NCBI GenBank assembly: GCA_964490145.1
Contig: CAZBBS010000004.1
Span: 1-64,000 of the forward strand
Direction of reading: 5' to 3'
Source of the DNA: Eutrophocola sp964490145
GTDB lineage: Bacteria > Pseudomonadota > Gammaproteobacteria > Pseudomonadales > Pseudohongiellaceae
Length of the DNA: 64,000 bases
Part shown: one piece after another, positions 8,763 to 17,124 of the stretch
Layout: every line of letters starts with the position of its first letter
Numbering within the stretch: the first letter of the stretch is position 1
The notes under the pieces: model-generated
The model's input: the letters and a program-made list of their open reading frames with translations, nothing else
Databases searched by the model: none
Told to the model about the DNA's origin: nothing
Made by a program: the position numbers and the translations under genes

Positions 8763-9074
8763 ATGACCTTTTTCAAAGTATCAGGTTTGGTGATTCTTTC
8801 TTTCGTACTTTCTTCCTGTACCTGGGTAAAGCTGACCCGTGAGGGAGAGAGTGTTGGTATCTGGACAGCAGCCGAAGTCGCGAACTGCACGCGAACAGGT
8901 ACCACAACAGTGGAAGTTCTGGACAAGGCGGTGATAGACCGGAACCCGGAAAAAGTTGCTCTGGAACTCAGGACACTGGCACGCAACCGTGCAGCAGACA
9001 GAGGTAATGTCATCGTCCCCGAGGGGCCGCCCGCCAATGGCGAGCAGACTTTTATCATTTACCGCTGCAATTGA
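8763..9074 (+). CDS. Small DUF4156-like lipoprotein
   Basis: A 103-residue protein with a lipoprotein signal whose lipobox is LSSC (Cys19). The mature part WVKLTREGESV... followed by AANC-type Cys, RTLARNRAADRGNVIV and the terminal FIIYRC matches, from memory, the DUF4156 family of unknown function. Two cysteines in the mature part (in VANCTRTG and the terminal YRCN) could form a disulfide. A purine-rich AAGAGGATAGGGG precedes the ATG. It probably sits in the outer membrane, since the residue after the lipid Cys is Thr, not Asp. Confidence 0.75.
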   Translation: MTFFKVSGLVILSFVLSSCTWVKLTREGESVGIWTAAEVANCTRTGTTTVEVLDKAVIDRNPEKVALELRTLARNRAADRGNVIVPEGPPANGEQTFIIYRCN

Positions 9075-9218
9075 CAGGCGCTCTTAACGATATAAGGGTT
9101 TTTCTGCCTGAAAGTGGAAATGTGTCGTTTTCAGATTTTCATTTCCCCGCTACCCCCTTTTGGTTATGATACCCAGCCATTAAATCGATCGATCACAAGC
9201 AAGTAGTGCGGTAGCCCA

Positions 9219-10538
9219 TTGACAGTAGAAAATACCGAGCCAGTCGTCACCGAAGCAGATTCTGACTCCGGCCTCAAAACCAGGTTCCATGACTTTGATC
9301 TTCCAGAGCCTTTGCTCAAGGCAGTTGATGATCTTGGCTTCGAATTCTGTACACCGATTCAGGCGCAGAGCCTGAAGGTCACCCTGGAAGGGCATGATGT
9401 TACCGGCAAAGCGCAAACCGGAACCGGAAAAACTGCCGCCTTTCTCACCACCATCATCAATGACCTGTTAAAAAATCCCATAGAGGAAGAACGCTATGTG
9501 GGTGAACCCCGGGCATTGATCATTGCGCCTACTCGTGAGCTGGTCATGCAGATTGCCAAGGATGCCCATGCCCTTTGCAAATATGCCGGTCTGAAAATAG
9601 CCACGCTGGTGGGTGGAATCGATTATGAAAAACAGCAGCGGGAACTGGATAACGAAGTCATTGATATAGTTGCTGCCACCCCGGGGCGTTTGCTGGATTT
9701 TGTCCGTAATCGCAATATTGACCTGGGCATGGTTGAACTGCTGGTACTGGATGAAGCCGACAGGATGCTCGACATGGGTTTCATTCCCCAGGTGCGCCAG
9801 GTTATTGCTGCCACGCCGAAGAAGGAATTCCGCCAGACGATGCTGTTCAGTGCCACCTTTACGCCGGACATCCTGGAACTGGCAGAGCGCTGGGCTGTGG
9901 ACCCTGTGCGAATCGAGGTGGAAGCCCAGCAACTGACCACTGACAATGTGGACCAGAAAGTGTACCTGGTGACCACAGATCAGAAATACAACCTGCTCTA
10001 TAACCTGATCCAGAGTGATGAGGGCGAGAGGGTGATTGTGTTTGCCAATCGCCGTGACCAGGCCCGCCGCCTGGCCGATAACCTGCATCGCAATGGTGTC
10101 AGCGTGGGTCTGTTGTCCGGTGAGATATCACAGCCCAAGCGGGTGAAAACCCTCGAGCAATTCAAGAATGATGATATCCAGGTGCTGGTGGCGACTGATG
10201 TTGCCGGCCGTGGGTTGCATATTGATGACATCACTCACGTGGTGAATTTCAATCTGCCGGAAGAAGCTGAAGATTACGTGCATCGTATTGGTCGTACCGG
10301 TCGTGCAGGTTCCACCGGAACTTCAATCAGTTTTGCCTGTGAAGATGACTCCTTTCTCCTGCCGCAGATTGAGGAAACCATAGGGATGAAGCTGAACTGC
10401 GAACACCCGCCCGAAGCCCTGCTGGAACAGGCCCCGCCCTTCAGTCGGGAATCCAAGTTCCGGGCTGAAACCAAAAAACATGGTGGCAGCGGCAGTAAAA
10501 GTGGTGGCAGGGGCGGCCACGGACGCGACCGCCGTTAG
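9219..10538 (+). CDS. rhlB: DEAD-box ATP-dependent RNA helicase (RhlB-like)
   Basis: Unwinds short RNA duplexes; RhlB-type members assist RNase E in mRNA decay. Motifs are in order: F-x17-GF then Q motif FCTPIQAQSLK, Walker A AQTGTGKT, PTRELVMQI, GG, TPGR, DEAD in VLDEADRMLDMGF, SAT, and HRIGRTGRAG. The C terminus is Gly/Arg-rich (GGSGSKSGGRGGHG), suited to RNA contact. 439 residues. The only in-frame start after the stop at 9204-9206 that keeps the Q-motif region is TTG at 9219, with no strong ribosome-binding site. RhlB is favoured over other DEAD proteins by the FHDFDLPEPLL-type N terminus and length; the symbol is less certain than the family. Confidence 0.85.
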   Translation: MTVENTEPVVTEADSDSGLKTRFHDFDLPEPLLKAVDDLGFEFCTPIQAQSLKVTLEGHDVTGKAQTGTGKTAAFLTTIINDLLKNPIEEERYVGEPRALIIAPTRELVMQIAKDAHALCKYAGLKIATLVGGIDYEKQQRELDNEVIDIVAATPGRLLDFVRNRNIDLGMVELLVLDEADRMLDMGFIPQVRQVIAATPKKEFRQTMLFSATFTPDILELAERWAVDPVRIEVEAQQLTTDNVDQKVYLVTTDQKYNLLYNLIQSDEGERVIVFANRRDQARRLADNLHRNGVSVGLLSGEISQPKRVKTLEQFKNDDIQVLVATDVAGRGLHIDDITHVVNFNLPEEAEDYVHRIGRTGRAGSTGTSISFACEDDSFLLPQIEETIGMKLNCEHPPEALLEQAPPFSRESKFRAETKKHGGSGSKSGGRGGHGRDRR

Positions 10539-10546
10539 ACTGGCTC

Positions 10547-10861
10547 CTAGTTGGCGCCGGCTTTTTTCAGAATGTCGGCGTATTCCGAAGAATTGCGATG
10601 CTCTGAGACGATTTTAAGGATCGTGGCACCCTGCTGATTGGCTTCATTGATATTGCGACCAGCCTCAAGGAAAAATCCCACAAAACGTTCAAACGCCTCG
10701 GGCACCATGCCGCGATAGGCTTTTTGCAGCACATGAAAGTCAGGGGACTCATCCTGGCTGGTTTCCATATCAAGAAAGGTTTTCACCCGTTCATCGCTCC
10801 ACCATTCGTCACGAACGGCTGGCTGGGTTCTGTCGGCACCGGTTTTCTTTTCAGTTTTCAT
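10547..10861 (-). CDS. PA4642-type small conserved protein
   Basis: A 104-residue soluble protein of unknown function. It has DERVKTFLDME, then DFHVLQKAYRGMVPEAFERFVGFFLEAGRNINEANQQGATIL, which resembles a single degenerate ankyrin-like helix pair. From memory it matches Pseudomonas PA4642 and relatives. It reads in the same direction as gatB but is separated from it by a 116-base gap holding an inverted repeat, and its 3' end converges closely on the helicase gene. Confidence 0.7.
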   Translation of the reverse strand: MKTEKKTGADRTQPAVRDEWWSDERVKTFLDMETSQDESPDFHVLQKAYRGMVPEAFERFVGFFLEAGRNINEANQQGATILKIVSEHRNSSEYADILKKAGAN

Positions 10862-10898
10862 GGGGGAATTCCCTGATAGTTAACGTATTGGTAATACT

Positions 10899-10969
10899 GG
10901 GGTCAGAGCAACCTGATCACAGGCTGATTTATAAGCCGGATTTCACAGCAATCAAGTTGGTCTGACCCC
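10899..10969. repeat. Inverted repeat, REP-like, with GGGGTCAGA arms
   Basis: Left arm GGGGTCAGAGCAACCTGAT (10899-10917) pairs with right arm ATCAAGTTGGTCTGACCCC (10951-10969), 17 of 19 positions matching, around a 33-base centre. There is no U-run, so it is not a standard terminator. Arms of this GGGGTCAGA type are familiar, from memory, in REP-like or small mobile palindromes. Confidence 0.7.
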
Positions 10970-10976
10970 GGCCAGG

Positions 10977-12419
10977 CTATCTGGCCAATTTTTCCTTGAG
11001 CATTTTGTTCACCTGCCCGGGATTGGCTTTACCCTGGGAGGCTTTCATGATCTGGCCGACAAAGAAGCCGATCACCTGTTCCTTGCCTTCCTTGAACTGC
11101 TGCACCTGAGCCGGGTTGTTGGCAATGACTTCATCCACCATGGCCTCGATGGCACCGGTATCTGTCACCTGCTTCAGGCCTTTGCTTTCGATGATGGTGT
11201 CGGCATCGCCTTCGCCAGCCACCATGGCCTCAAAGACTGTTTTGGCAATTTTTGAGGAAATGGTGTTGTCGATGATGCGTTTGATCAGGCCGGCCAGGGC
11301 GTCGGCGCTGATGACACTCCTGCTGATCGGTAACTCTTCCTTATTGAGGTAGGCCTGCAAGTCACCCATGACCCAGTTGGCAGACAGCTTTGCATCATTG
11401 CAGCCGGAAACCACGTCCTCAAAATAGTTGGCGGTATTCAGGTCGCTGGACAGCACCATGGCGTCATAGTCACTCAGGCCATACTGTTCACAGAAACGCT
11501 TGTGTTTCACATCCGGCAGTTCGGGCAGGGTGGCGCGAACGGCTTCAATGAACTCATCGTCGATTACCACGGGCAGCAGATCCGGTTCCGGGAAATAGCG
11601 GTAGTCGTTGGCCACTTCCTTGCTGCGCATGGAGCGGGTTTCGTTTTTGTCGGAATCGTAAAGACGGGTTTCCTGGATGATTTCGCCGCCGTCCTCAACG
11701 ATGTCGATCTGGCGTTCCACTTCCACATTGATGGCTTTTTCCACGAAGCGGAATGAATTGATGTTCTTGAGCTCTGTCCGGTTGCCCAGCTTGTCACTGC
11801 CTTTGGGGCGTATGGAGACGTTGGCATCACAGCGCATGGAGCCCTGGGACATGTCGCCATCGGAAATGCCCAGGTACAGAATCAGTGAGTGAAGTTTCTT
11901 CAGATAGGCAACAGCTTCCTTGGCGCTGCGAAGATCGGGCTCGGATACGATTTCCAGCAGGGGAGTGCCTGCCCGATTCAGATCGATCCCGGTTTTGCCA
12001 TGGAAATCCTCATGCAGGGACTTGCCGGCATCCTCTTCCATATGGGCGCGGGTGACGCCGATGGTTTTCTGGGTGCCATCCTCCATATCAATAACCAGCT
12101 GGCCCTTGCCTACCGTGGGGTAATCGAGTTGGGAGGTCTGGTAGCCCTTGGGCAGGTCAGGATAGAAATAGTTTTTGCGGTCGAAAATGGATTTCATCCC
12201 TATCTGTGCATCAATGGCCAGACCGAATTTAACGGCCATCTTCAGGGCTTCCTTGTTGAGCACTGGCAGTGTGCCGGGCATGGCCAGGTCGTAGATACTG
12301 GCCTGTGTGTTTGGCTCAGCACCAAAGGCGGTGCTGGTGCCTGAAAAAAGCTTGGATGCCGTGGCCAGTTGCACATGCACTTCAAGGCCAATAACTGTTT
12401 CCCATTCCATCTCTGACAT
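10977..12419 (-). CDS. gatB: Asp-tRNA(Asn)/Glu-tRNA(Gln) amidotransferase subunit B
   Basis: GatB binds the mischarged tRNA and activates its side-chain carboxylate, using ammonia supplied by GatA. The 480-residue length is normal. Landmarks are WETVIGLEVHVQL at the start, the cradle motif YFYPDLPKGYQTSQ, and a C-terminal YqeY-like helical tail from about residue 330. The start has a good ribosome-binding site (CAGAGGATAATG). It follows gatA by 9 bases in a gatC-gatA-gatB operon diverging from mreB. Confidence 0.98.
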   Translation of the reverse strand: MSEMEWETVIGLEVHVQLATASKLFSGTSTAFGAEPNTQASIYDLAMPGTLPVLNKEALKMAVKFGLAIDAQIGMKSIFDRKNYFYPDLPKGYQTSQLDYPTVGKGQLVIDMEDGTQKTIGVTRAHMEEDAGKSLHEDFHGKTGIDLNRAGTPLLEIVSEPDLRSAKEAVAYLKKLHSLILYLGISDGDMSQGSMRCDANVSIRPKGSDKLGNRTELKNINSFRFVEKAINVEVERQIDIVEDGGEIIQETRLYDSDKNETRSMRSKEVANDYRYFPEPDLLPVVIDDEFIEAVRATLPELPDVKHKRFCEQYGLSDYDAMVLSSDLNTANYFEDVVSGCNDAKLSANWVMGDLQAYLNKEELPISRSVISADALAGLIKRIIDNTISSKIAKTVFEAMVAGEGDADTIIESKGLKQVTDTGAIEAMVDEVIANNPAQVQQFKEGKEQVIGFFVGQIMKASQGKANPGQVNKMLKEKLAR

Positions 12420-12428
12420 TATCCTCTG

Positions 12429-13880
12429 TTACTTGCCGGGTGCACGTTTGTGCCAGTCGGTGGCCAACTGGAACTGGTGGGCGACGTTGAGCAGTTGCGC
12501 TTCGGCAAAATCCCTGCCCACGATCTGCAGGCCGATGGGGAGATTGTTCACCAGGCCGACAGGAATCGACATGCCGGGCAATCCCGCCAGATTCACGGCT
12601 ATCGTGTAAATGTCTTCCAGGTACATGGTGACCGGGTCATCATTCTTGGAGCCGATGGGGAAGGCCGTGTGGGGTGATGTCGGCCCCATGATGACATCCA
12701 CGTCTTCGAAGGCGCGCTGGAAATCATTCTTGATCAAACGGCGGATTTTCTGGGCCTTGATGTAATAGGCGTCGTAATAGCCGGCGGACAGGGCATAGGT
12801 GCCTACCATGATGCGGCGTTTGACCTCGGCACCGAAGCCTTCGCTGCGGCTGCGCTTGTACATGTCTTCCAGGTCGCTCGGGTTTTCGCAGCGGTAACCA
12901 TAACGGACGCCGTCATATCGGGACAGGTTGGCAGAAGCTTCGGCAGGGGCAATCACGTAATAGGCAGACACCGACAGGTGGCTGTTATCCAGACTGACCT
13001 CTTTGACGGTGGCGCCAAGTTTTTCAAATTCAGCCACGGCATCACGAATGACTTTTTCAACATCGCTGTTCAGACCTTCAGAGAAGTGCTGTACGGGCAG
13101 GCCGATCTTCAGACCGTTCAGCGGTTTGTCCAGGCTGGCGGTGTAATCCTCGGTCGGTGCTTCGCTGCAGGTGGAATCCCTGGGATCGCTGCCCGCCATA
13201 ACATTGAGCATCATGGCCGCGTCTTCGGCAGACTGGGTCATGGTACCGGCCTGGTCGAGACTGGAGGCAAAGGCCACCATCCCCCATCGGGAAACCCGGC
13301 CATAGGTGGGTTTCAGACCGGTGATGCCGGTAAAGGATGCGGGCTGGCGAATGGAACCGCCGGTGTCGGTAGCTGTAGCACCGGCACATAAGCGGGCAGC
13401 GACGGCAGCGGCCGAACCGCCGGAAGACCCCCCTGGCACCAGGCTGCGGTTCCAGGGATTTTTTACCGGGCCATAAAAACTGGTTTCGTTGGATGAGCCC
13501 ATGGCGAATTCATCCATGTTGGTTTTGCCCAGAACCACGGCACCGGCACGATTGAAATTTTCCACCACCGTGGCGTCGTACGGTGAGATGAAGTTATCCA
13601 GCATTTTTGAGGCGCAGGAGGTTCTGACGCCCTTGGTGCAGAACAGATCCTTGTGCGCGATAGGGATGCCGGAGAACGGACCAGCCTCACCTTTACTGCG
13701 GGCCTCATCGGCAGCCCTGGCCTGGGCCATGGCCTGTTCTTCACACACAGTGATAAAGGCATTGAGGTCGCCGTTTTCACTAGCGATCTGCCTGAGATAT
13801 TCCTGTGTCAGTTCCAGGCTGGAGAATTCACCGTTAGCCAGTGCCCTGGAAATTTGTGCCAGGCCGAGTTCAGTCATCAT
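12429..13880 (-). CDS. gatA: Asp-tRNA(Asn)/Glu-tRNA(Gln) amidotransferase subunit A
   Basis: Amidase-signature glutaminase that releases ammonia from glutamine for GatB. The Ser-cisSer-Lys triad is visible: Lys77 in GIPIAHKDLF, Ser153 in VPGGSSGGSAAAV, and Ser177 in DTGGSIRQPA. 483 residues, normal length. Two adjacent ATGs (13880 and 13877) could both serve as start. A complete GatCAB implies that at least one of Asn-tRNA or Gln-tRNA is made by the indirect route, though many gammaproteobacteria keep GatCAB beside direct synthetases. Confidence 0.98.
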   Translation of the reverse strand: MMTELGLAQISRALANGEFSSLELTQEYLRQIASENGDLNAFITVCEEQAMAQARAADEARSKGEAGPFSGIPIAHKDLFCTKGVRTSCASKMLDNFISPYDATVVENFNRAGAVVLGKTNMDEFAMGSSNETSFYGPVKNPWNRSLVPGGSSGGSAAAVAARLCAGATATDTGGSIRQPASFTGITGLKPTYGRVSRWGMVAFASSLDQAGTMTQSAEDAAMMLNVMAGSDPRDSTCSEAPTEDYTASLDKPLNGLKIGLPVQHFSEGLNSDVEKVIRDAVAEFEKLGATVKEVSLDNSHLSVSAYYVIAPAEASANLSRYDGVRYGYRCENPSDLEDMYKRSRSEGFGAEVKRRIMVGTYALSAGYYDAYYIKAQKIRRLIKNDFQRAFEDVDVIMGPTSPHTAFPIGSKNDDPVTMYLEDIYTIAVNLAGLPGMSIPVGLVNNLPIGLQIVGRDFAEAQLLNVAHQFQLATDWHKRAPGK

Positions 13881-13961
13881 TACTATCCTGCTTTTATTGC
13901 TGTCTGGGCAGAGTTAAATCTTGGAGGTCTTGTACAGGTTGCAGCCGCCGGGGTTGATCGC

Positions 13962-14249
13962 TTATTCGATCACCTTCGGAACCAGGAACAGCCCTTCTTC
14001 GCTTTCAGGGGCCAGGGTCTGCAGTTCGTCACGGTGGTTGGACTCGGTCACTTCATCGACGCGCAGCCGCTGGACCGCATCAAAGGCATGGGCCAGGGGC
14101 TGAACCTCGTCGGTATTAACCGACTGCATCTGGTCGATGAGATTGAGGATGTTGGACATGCTTTTGGCGGCTTCTTCCTTTTCCTGATCACTCAGGTGCA
14201 GGCGGGCCAGATGAGCAATGTTCTCAACGTCGCTTAGGGCTATGGACAT
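13962..14249 (-). CDS. gatC: Asp-tRNA(Asn)/Glu-tRNA(Gln) amidotransferase subunit C
   Basis: GatC wraps around GatA and stabilises the GatA-GatB contact. The ATG at 14247-14249 is preceded by CGGAG and gives 95 residues, starting SIALSDVENIAHLARLHL, the family N terminus. An in-frame extension to 14309 adds a hydrophobic stretch not found in GatC and is rejected. The conserved LVDQM-like helix reads LNLIDQMQSVNTDEVQPL. It is first in the gatCAB operon; its upstream region is shared with the mreB promoter. Confidence 0.95.
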   Translation of the reverse strand: MSIALSDVENIAHLARLHLSDQEKEEAAKSMSNILNLIDQMQSVNTDEVQPLAHAFDAVQRLRVDEVTESNHRDELQTLAPESEEGLFLVPKVIE

Positions 14250-14351
14250 GATTGACTCCGTGATCAAAAAAGGCAAAAACCAGCTAAAAAAGTGACCTAA
14301 ATCTGACAAACCAGATTTAATTCTTGCTCTCAGTAATAGTGGTTGCTAGAG

Positions 14352-14380
14352 TTGCCCGAGCTGAATCCGCTAATTATACT
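14352..14380 (+). promoter_or_regulatory. Sigma-70-like promoter for mreB
   Basis: TTGCCC (14352-14357) and TATACT (14375-14380) are separated by 17 bases, matching the -35/-10 consensus at 4 and 5 of 6 positions. The likely start of transcription is about 70 bases before the mreB ATG. Confidence 0.6.
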
Positions 14381-14455
14381 GGATTAACAACGGATAGAGC
14401 CAACCCCCCCGCTTTATTTATCATTTAGATATCATTTAGAGAGTCATCTGAACTT

Positions 14456-15493
14456 ATGTTGAAGAAGTTACGTGGTATGTTCTCCAACGATCTGTCGATC
14501 GATCTGGGGACCGCGAATACCCTGATTTATGTCCGCGACCAGGGCATAGTCCTCAATGAACCTTCGGTGGTTTCCATCCGTATTCATAACGGCCAGAAAA
14601 CCGTCACAGCGGTTGGGGCCGATGCCAAACGCATGCTTGGCAGGACGCCGGGCAATATCACCGCCATCAGGCCGCTGAAAGACGGGGTTATCGCTGATTT
14701 CCAGGTAACCGAAAAAATGCTGCAGCACTTTATCCATAAAGTGCATGAGAATTCCTTTATTCGCCCCAGTCCCCGTGTGCTGGTGTGTGTGCCCTGCAAA
14801 TCCACCCAGGTGGAGCGTCGTGCGATTCGCGAATCGGTGATGAGTGCAGGAGCCCGGGAGGTGCGATTGATCGAAGAACCCATGGCTGCTGCCATCGGTG
14901 CCGGACTGCCGGTTGAGCAGGCCAGTGGCTCCATGGTGGTGGATATCGGTGGTGGTACCACCGAGATCGCCATCATCTCCCTCAATGGCGTGGTGTATTC
15001 CGAGTCCGTGCGTATCGGTGGCGACCGCTTTGATGAAGCCATCACCACCCACGTGCGTCGCAACTACGGCAGTCTGATTGGTGATGCCACGGCAGAGCGT
15101 ATCAAAAAGGAAATCGGTTGCGCCTTCCACAGTACCGAAATTCGTGAAATCGATGTTCGCGGTCGCAACCTGGCCGAGGGTGTGCCGCGCAGCTTCACCC
15201 TGAACAGTGATGAAATTCTTGAAGCCCTGCAGGAGCCGCTGTCCTCGATCGTCCAGGCAGTGAAAAGCGCTCTTGAGCAGTCTCCACCGGAACTGGCTTC
15301 CGATATCGCTGAAACTGGCCTGGTGCTGACCGGTGGTGGTGCCTTGCTCCGCGACCTGGATAAACTGCTGAGCGAGGAAACCGGTCTGCCGGTCATCGTT
15401 GCAGATGATCCGCTGACCTGTGTTGCCCGTGGTGGTGGAAAAGCCATGGAGTTGATGGATGCCCATGATCTGGATCTGTTGACACTGGAATAG
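14456..15493 (+). CDS. mreB: Rod-shape actin homologue MreB
   Basis: Forms membrane-bound filaments that guide lateral cell-wall synthesis. 345 residues, standard length. Phosphate-1 loop LSIDLGTANTLIY is near residues 14-26, phosphate-2 VVDIGGGTTEIA near 161-172, and the adenosine motif VLTGGGALLRDLD near 289-301. The N-terminal MLKKLRGMFSNDLS includes an amphipathic segment as in other gammaproteobacteria. A terminator follows and separates it from mreC. Presence of mreBCD argues for a rod-shaped cell. Confidence 0.98.
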   Translation: MLKKLRGMFSNDLSIDLGTANTLIYVRDQGIVLNEPSVVSIRIHNGQKTVTAVGADAKRMLGRTPGNITAIRPLKDGVIADFQVTEKMLQHFIHKVHENSFIRPSPRVLVCVPCKSTQVERRAIRESVMSAGAREVRLIEEPMAAAIGAGLPVEQASGSMVVDIGGGTTEIAIISLNGVVYSESVRIGGDRFDEAITTHVRRNYGSLIGDATAERIKKEIGCAFHSTEIREIDVRGRNLAEGVPRSFTLNSDEILEALQEPLSSIVQAVKSALEQSPPELASDIAETGLVLTGGGALLRDLDKLLSEETGLPVIVADDPLTCVARGGGKAMELMDAHDLDLLTLE

Positions 15494-15547
15494 GGAGCAA
15501 GCGACGTAGATCCAGAATTTCCTGCGATTTGCCCCATTGAATTGAAG

Positions 15548-15581
15548 AAAGCCCGGCCTGTTAAGGAACCGGGCTTTTTTT
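15548..15581 (+). terminator. Rho-independent terminator after mreB
   Basis: AAAGCCCGG (15548-15556) pairs perfectly with CCGGGCTTT (15569-15577) around a 12-base loop, followed by a T run. It lies between mreB and mreC, so abundant mreB mRNA can end here while part reads through to mreCD. Confidence 0.85.
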
Positions 15582-15703
15582 ATCTCGCTGCCTGATTTTT
15601 TTGGCAGAATTTCCCATCCTCCCGGTAATTACCCTTTATCCTTCAACCTATATCTTTTATCCTTCGCGCAGCTTCCCTGACACTTCATTAGGGTTTTAAC
15701 ACT

Positions 15704-16522
15704 ATCAAATCGTTATTCATTCAAGGTTCGTCGCAAGGTTATCGACTGCTGGGGCTCGCCCTGTTGTCGATGGTCATGATGCTTGCCGACAGTCGTTTTG
15801 ACTACCTCTCCAGAATTCGTTTTTACGCGGCCTACATGGCCACACCATTGCATTGGCTTGCTGATACTCCCCGGTCCATCCAGGATTCTGTAAACAACAA
15901 TTTCCAGAGTCGCGGCTATCTCATCGCTGAAAACCAGCGGCTAAAGGAGCAGCTGTTAATGCAGCAGTTCACCCTGCAGAAGCTGGGACACCTGGAAGCA
16001 GAGAACAAACGTCTCAATGACCTGCTCAATGCCTCGAGTATCGTGGATGAGAAGGGGGTGCTGGCCCAGTTGACCGGCGAGTCTCCCGATCCGTTTTCCA
16101 AGCGGGTGCTGATCAACAAGGGGTCTGCCGAAGGGGTTTATATAGGACAGCCGGTACTGGATGCCTACGGGTTGATGGGGCAGGTAGTGGATGTCGAACC
16201 CTATTTCAGCTGGGTATTGCTGATCACGGATCCACAGCACTCCACCCCGGTACAAATCAACCGCAATGGCAATCGTGCCATTGCCTCGGGAACCCAGGAC
16301 AGCCAGCATCGCCTGGTGCTCAACAATATTTCAGATACGTTTGATGTCATCGTGGGTGACTCTCTGGTGACCTCCGGTTTTGGCGGGCGTTTCCCGGCCG
16401 GCTATCCGGTTGGCGTGGTAAGCAGTGTGGAGCATGATCCGGGTGAGCCATTTGCCATCGTCACCGTTGAACCAACCGCCCAGCTGGATAACACCCGCAA
16501 TGTACTGCTGGTTTTCAAATAG
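15704..16522 (+). CDS. mreC: Rod-shape protein MreC, apparent non-canonical ATC start
   Basis: Bitopic inner-membrane protein linking MreB to periplasmic wall synthesis. The frame has no ATG, GTG or TTG until TTG at 15764, which would remove the membrane anchor. Upstream in the same frame (after TAG at 15689-15691) the codons read I-K-S-L-F-I-Q-G-S-S-Q-G-Y-R-L-L-G-L-A-L-L-S. This aligns with the normal MreC start (MKPLF..GPS...RLL) and restores the transmembrane helix. The best start is therefore ATC at 15704, with AGGG ten bases before it, giving 272 residues. A coiled coil (QRLKEQLLMQQFTLQKLGHL) and the MreC beta domain (KGSAEGVYIGQPVLD, VTSGFGGRFPAGYPVG) follow. MreC identity is firm; the start is inferred. 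Confidence 0.9.
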   Translation: MKSLFIQGSSQGYRLLGLALLSMVMMLADSRFDYLSRIRFYAAYMATPLHWLADTPRSIQDSVNNNFQSRGYLIAENQRLKEQLLMQQFTLQKLGHLEAENKRLNDLLNASSIVDEKGVLAQLTGESPDPFSKRVLINKGSAEGVYIGQPVLDAYGLMGQVVDVEPYFSWVLLITDPQHSTPVQINRNGNRAIASGTQDSQHRLVLNNISDTFDVIVGDSLVTSGFGGRFPAGYPVGVVSSVEHDPGEPFAIVTVEPTAQLDNTRNVLLVFK

Positions 16523-16531
16523 GGATTGAAC

Positions 16532-17026
16532 GTGGGACCTCAAAATTACAGTAGCGGCGGCTGGGTGATTGTAAGTACTGTCATTCTGGCGGGGCTGTTT
16601 TCCATAATTCCGTTGCCGGACTGGCTGGAAGCCTATCGTCCTGAGTGGGCAGCACTGGTCATGATCTACTGGGTTATTGCCCTGCCGCACCGGATAGGAC
16701 TGTTTACCGCCTGGCTTGTCGGGTTGTTCATGGATGTCCTTGAGGGTTCGCTCCTGGGACTCAACGCGCTGGCCCTTGCGCTGGTGGCTTATCTTGCCAT
16801 GAGCCTGTATCAGCGGATGCGTATGTTTACCGCTATTCAGCAAAGCAGTACCGTGCTTATCCTGGTGGGCATCCACCAGTTGCTTTCCTTCTGGGTTCTT
16901 ACAGCCAACAGCCAGAATACGGCGCCGAACCTGATTTTCATGATCTCGGCACTGTCCAGTGCCATCATCTGGCCTTTTGTGTTTCTGGGGCTCAGGTACC
17001 TGCGTCGCAGCTTTCATGTAGGCTGA
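16532..17026 (+). CDS. mreD: Rod-shape protein MreD
   Basis: Polytopic inner-membrane protein of the elongasome, acting with MreC and RodA. The GTG at 16532 is preceded by AGGGA with six-base spacing; the TTG at 16526 abuts that ribosome-binding site and is less likely. The 164-residue product has five or so hydrophobic segments and the family stretch RPEWAALVMIYWVIALPHRIGLFTAWLVGL. It starts nine bases after the mreC stop. Confidence 0.93.
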   Translation: MGPQNYSSGGWVIVSTVILAGLFSIIPLPDWLEAYRPEWAALVMIYWVIALPHRIGLFTAWLVGLFMDVLEGSLLGLNALALALVAYLAMSLYQRMRMFTAIQQSSTVLILVGIHQLLSFWVLTANSQNTAPNLIFMISALSSAIIWPFVFLGLRYLRRSFHVG

Positions 17027-17124
17027 TTCGGCAGCTACGGTAGCAAAAGACTCTTCCCCCTCTATATAATCCCCCGTTTGATTCAATGTCTCCGGTTCGG
17101 GACCGGATTTTCAGGGGGAATGTC

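Noticed and set aside
14468..15466. 332-codon open frame on the minus strand
   Set aside because: Exactly opposite mreB, whose motifs are unmistakable; the antisense product is His/Gly-rich and unlike any known protein.
16331..17086. 251-codon open frame on the minus strand
   Set aside because: Opposite mreC and mreD; its Gln/His-rich product looks like an antisense artefact.
17091..17111. Hairpin TCCGGT/ACCGGA followed by TTTT as a terminator before the PQQ gene
   Set aside because: Six-base stem and four T only, located inside the probable leader; too weak to call.
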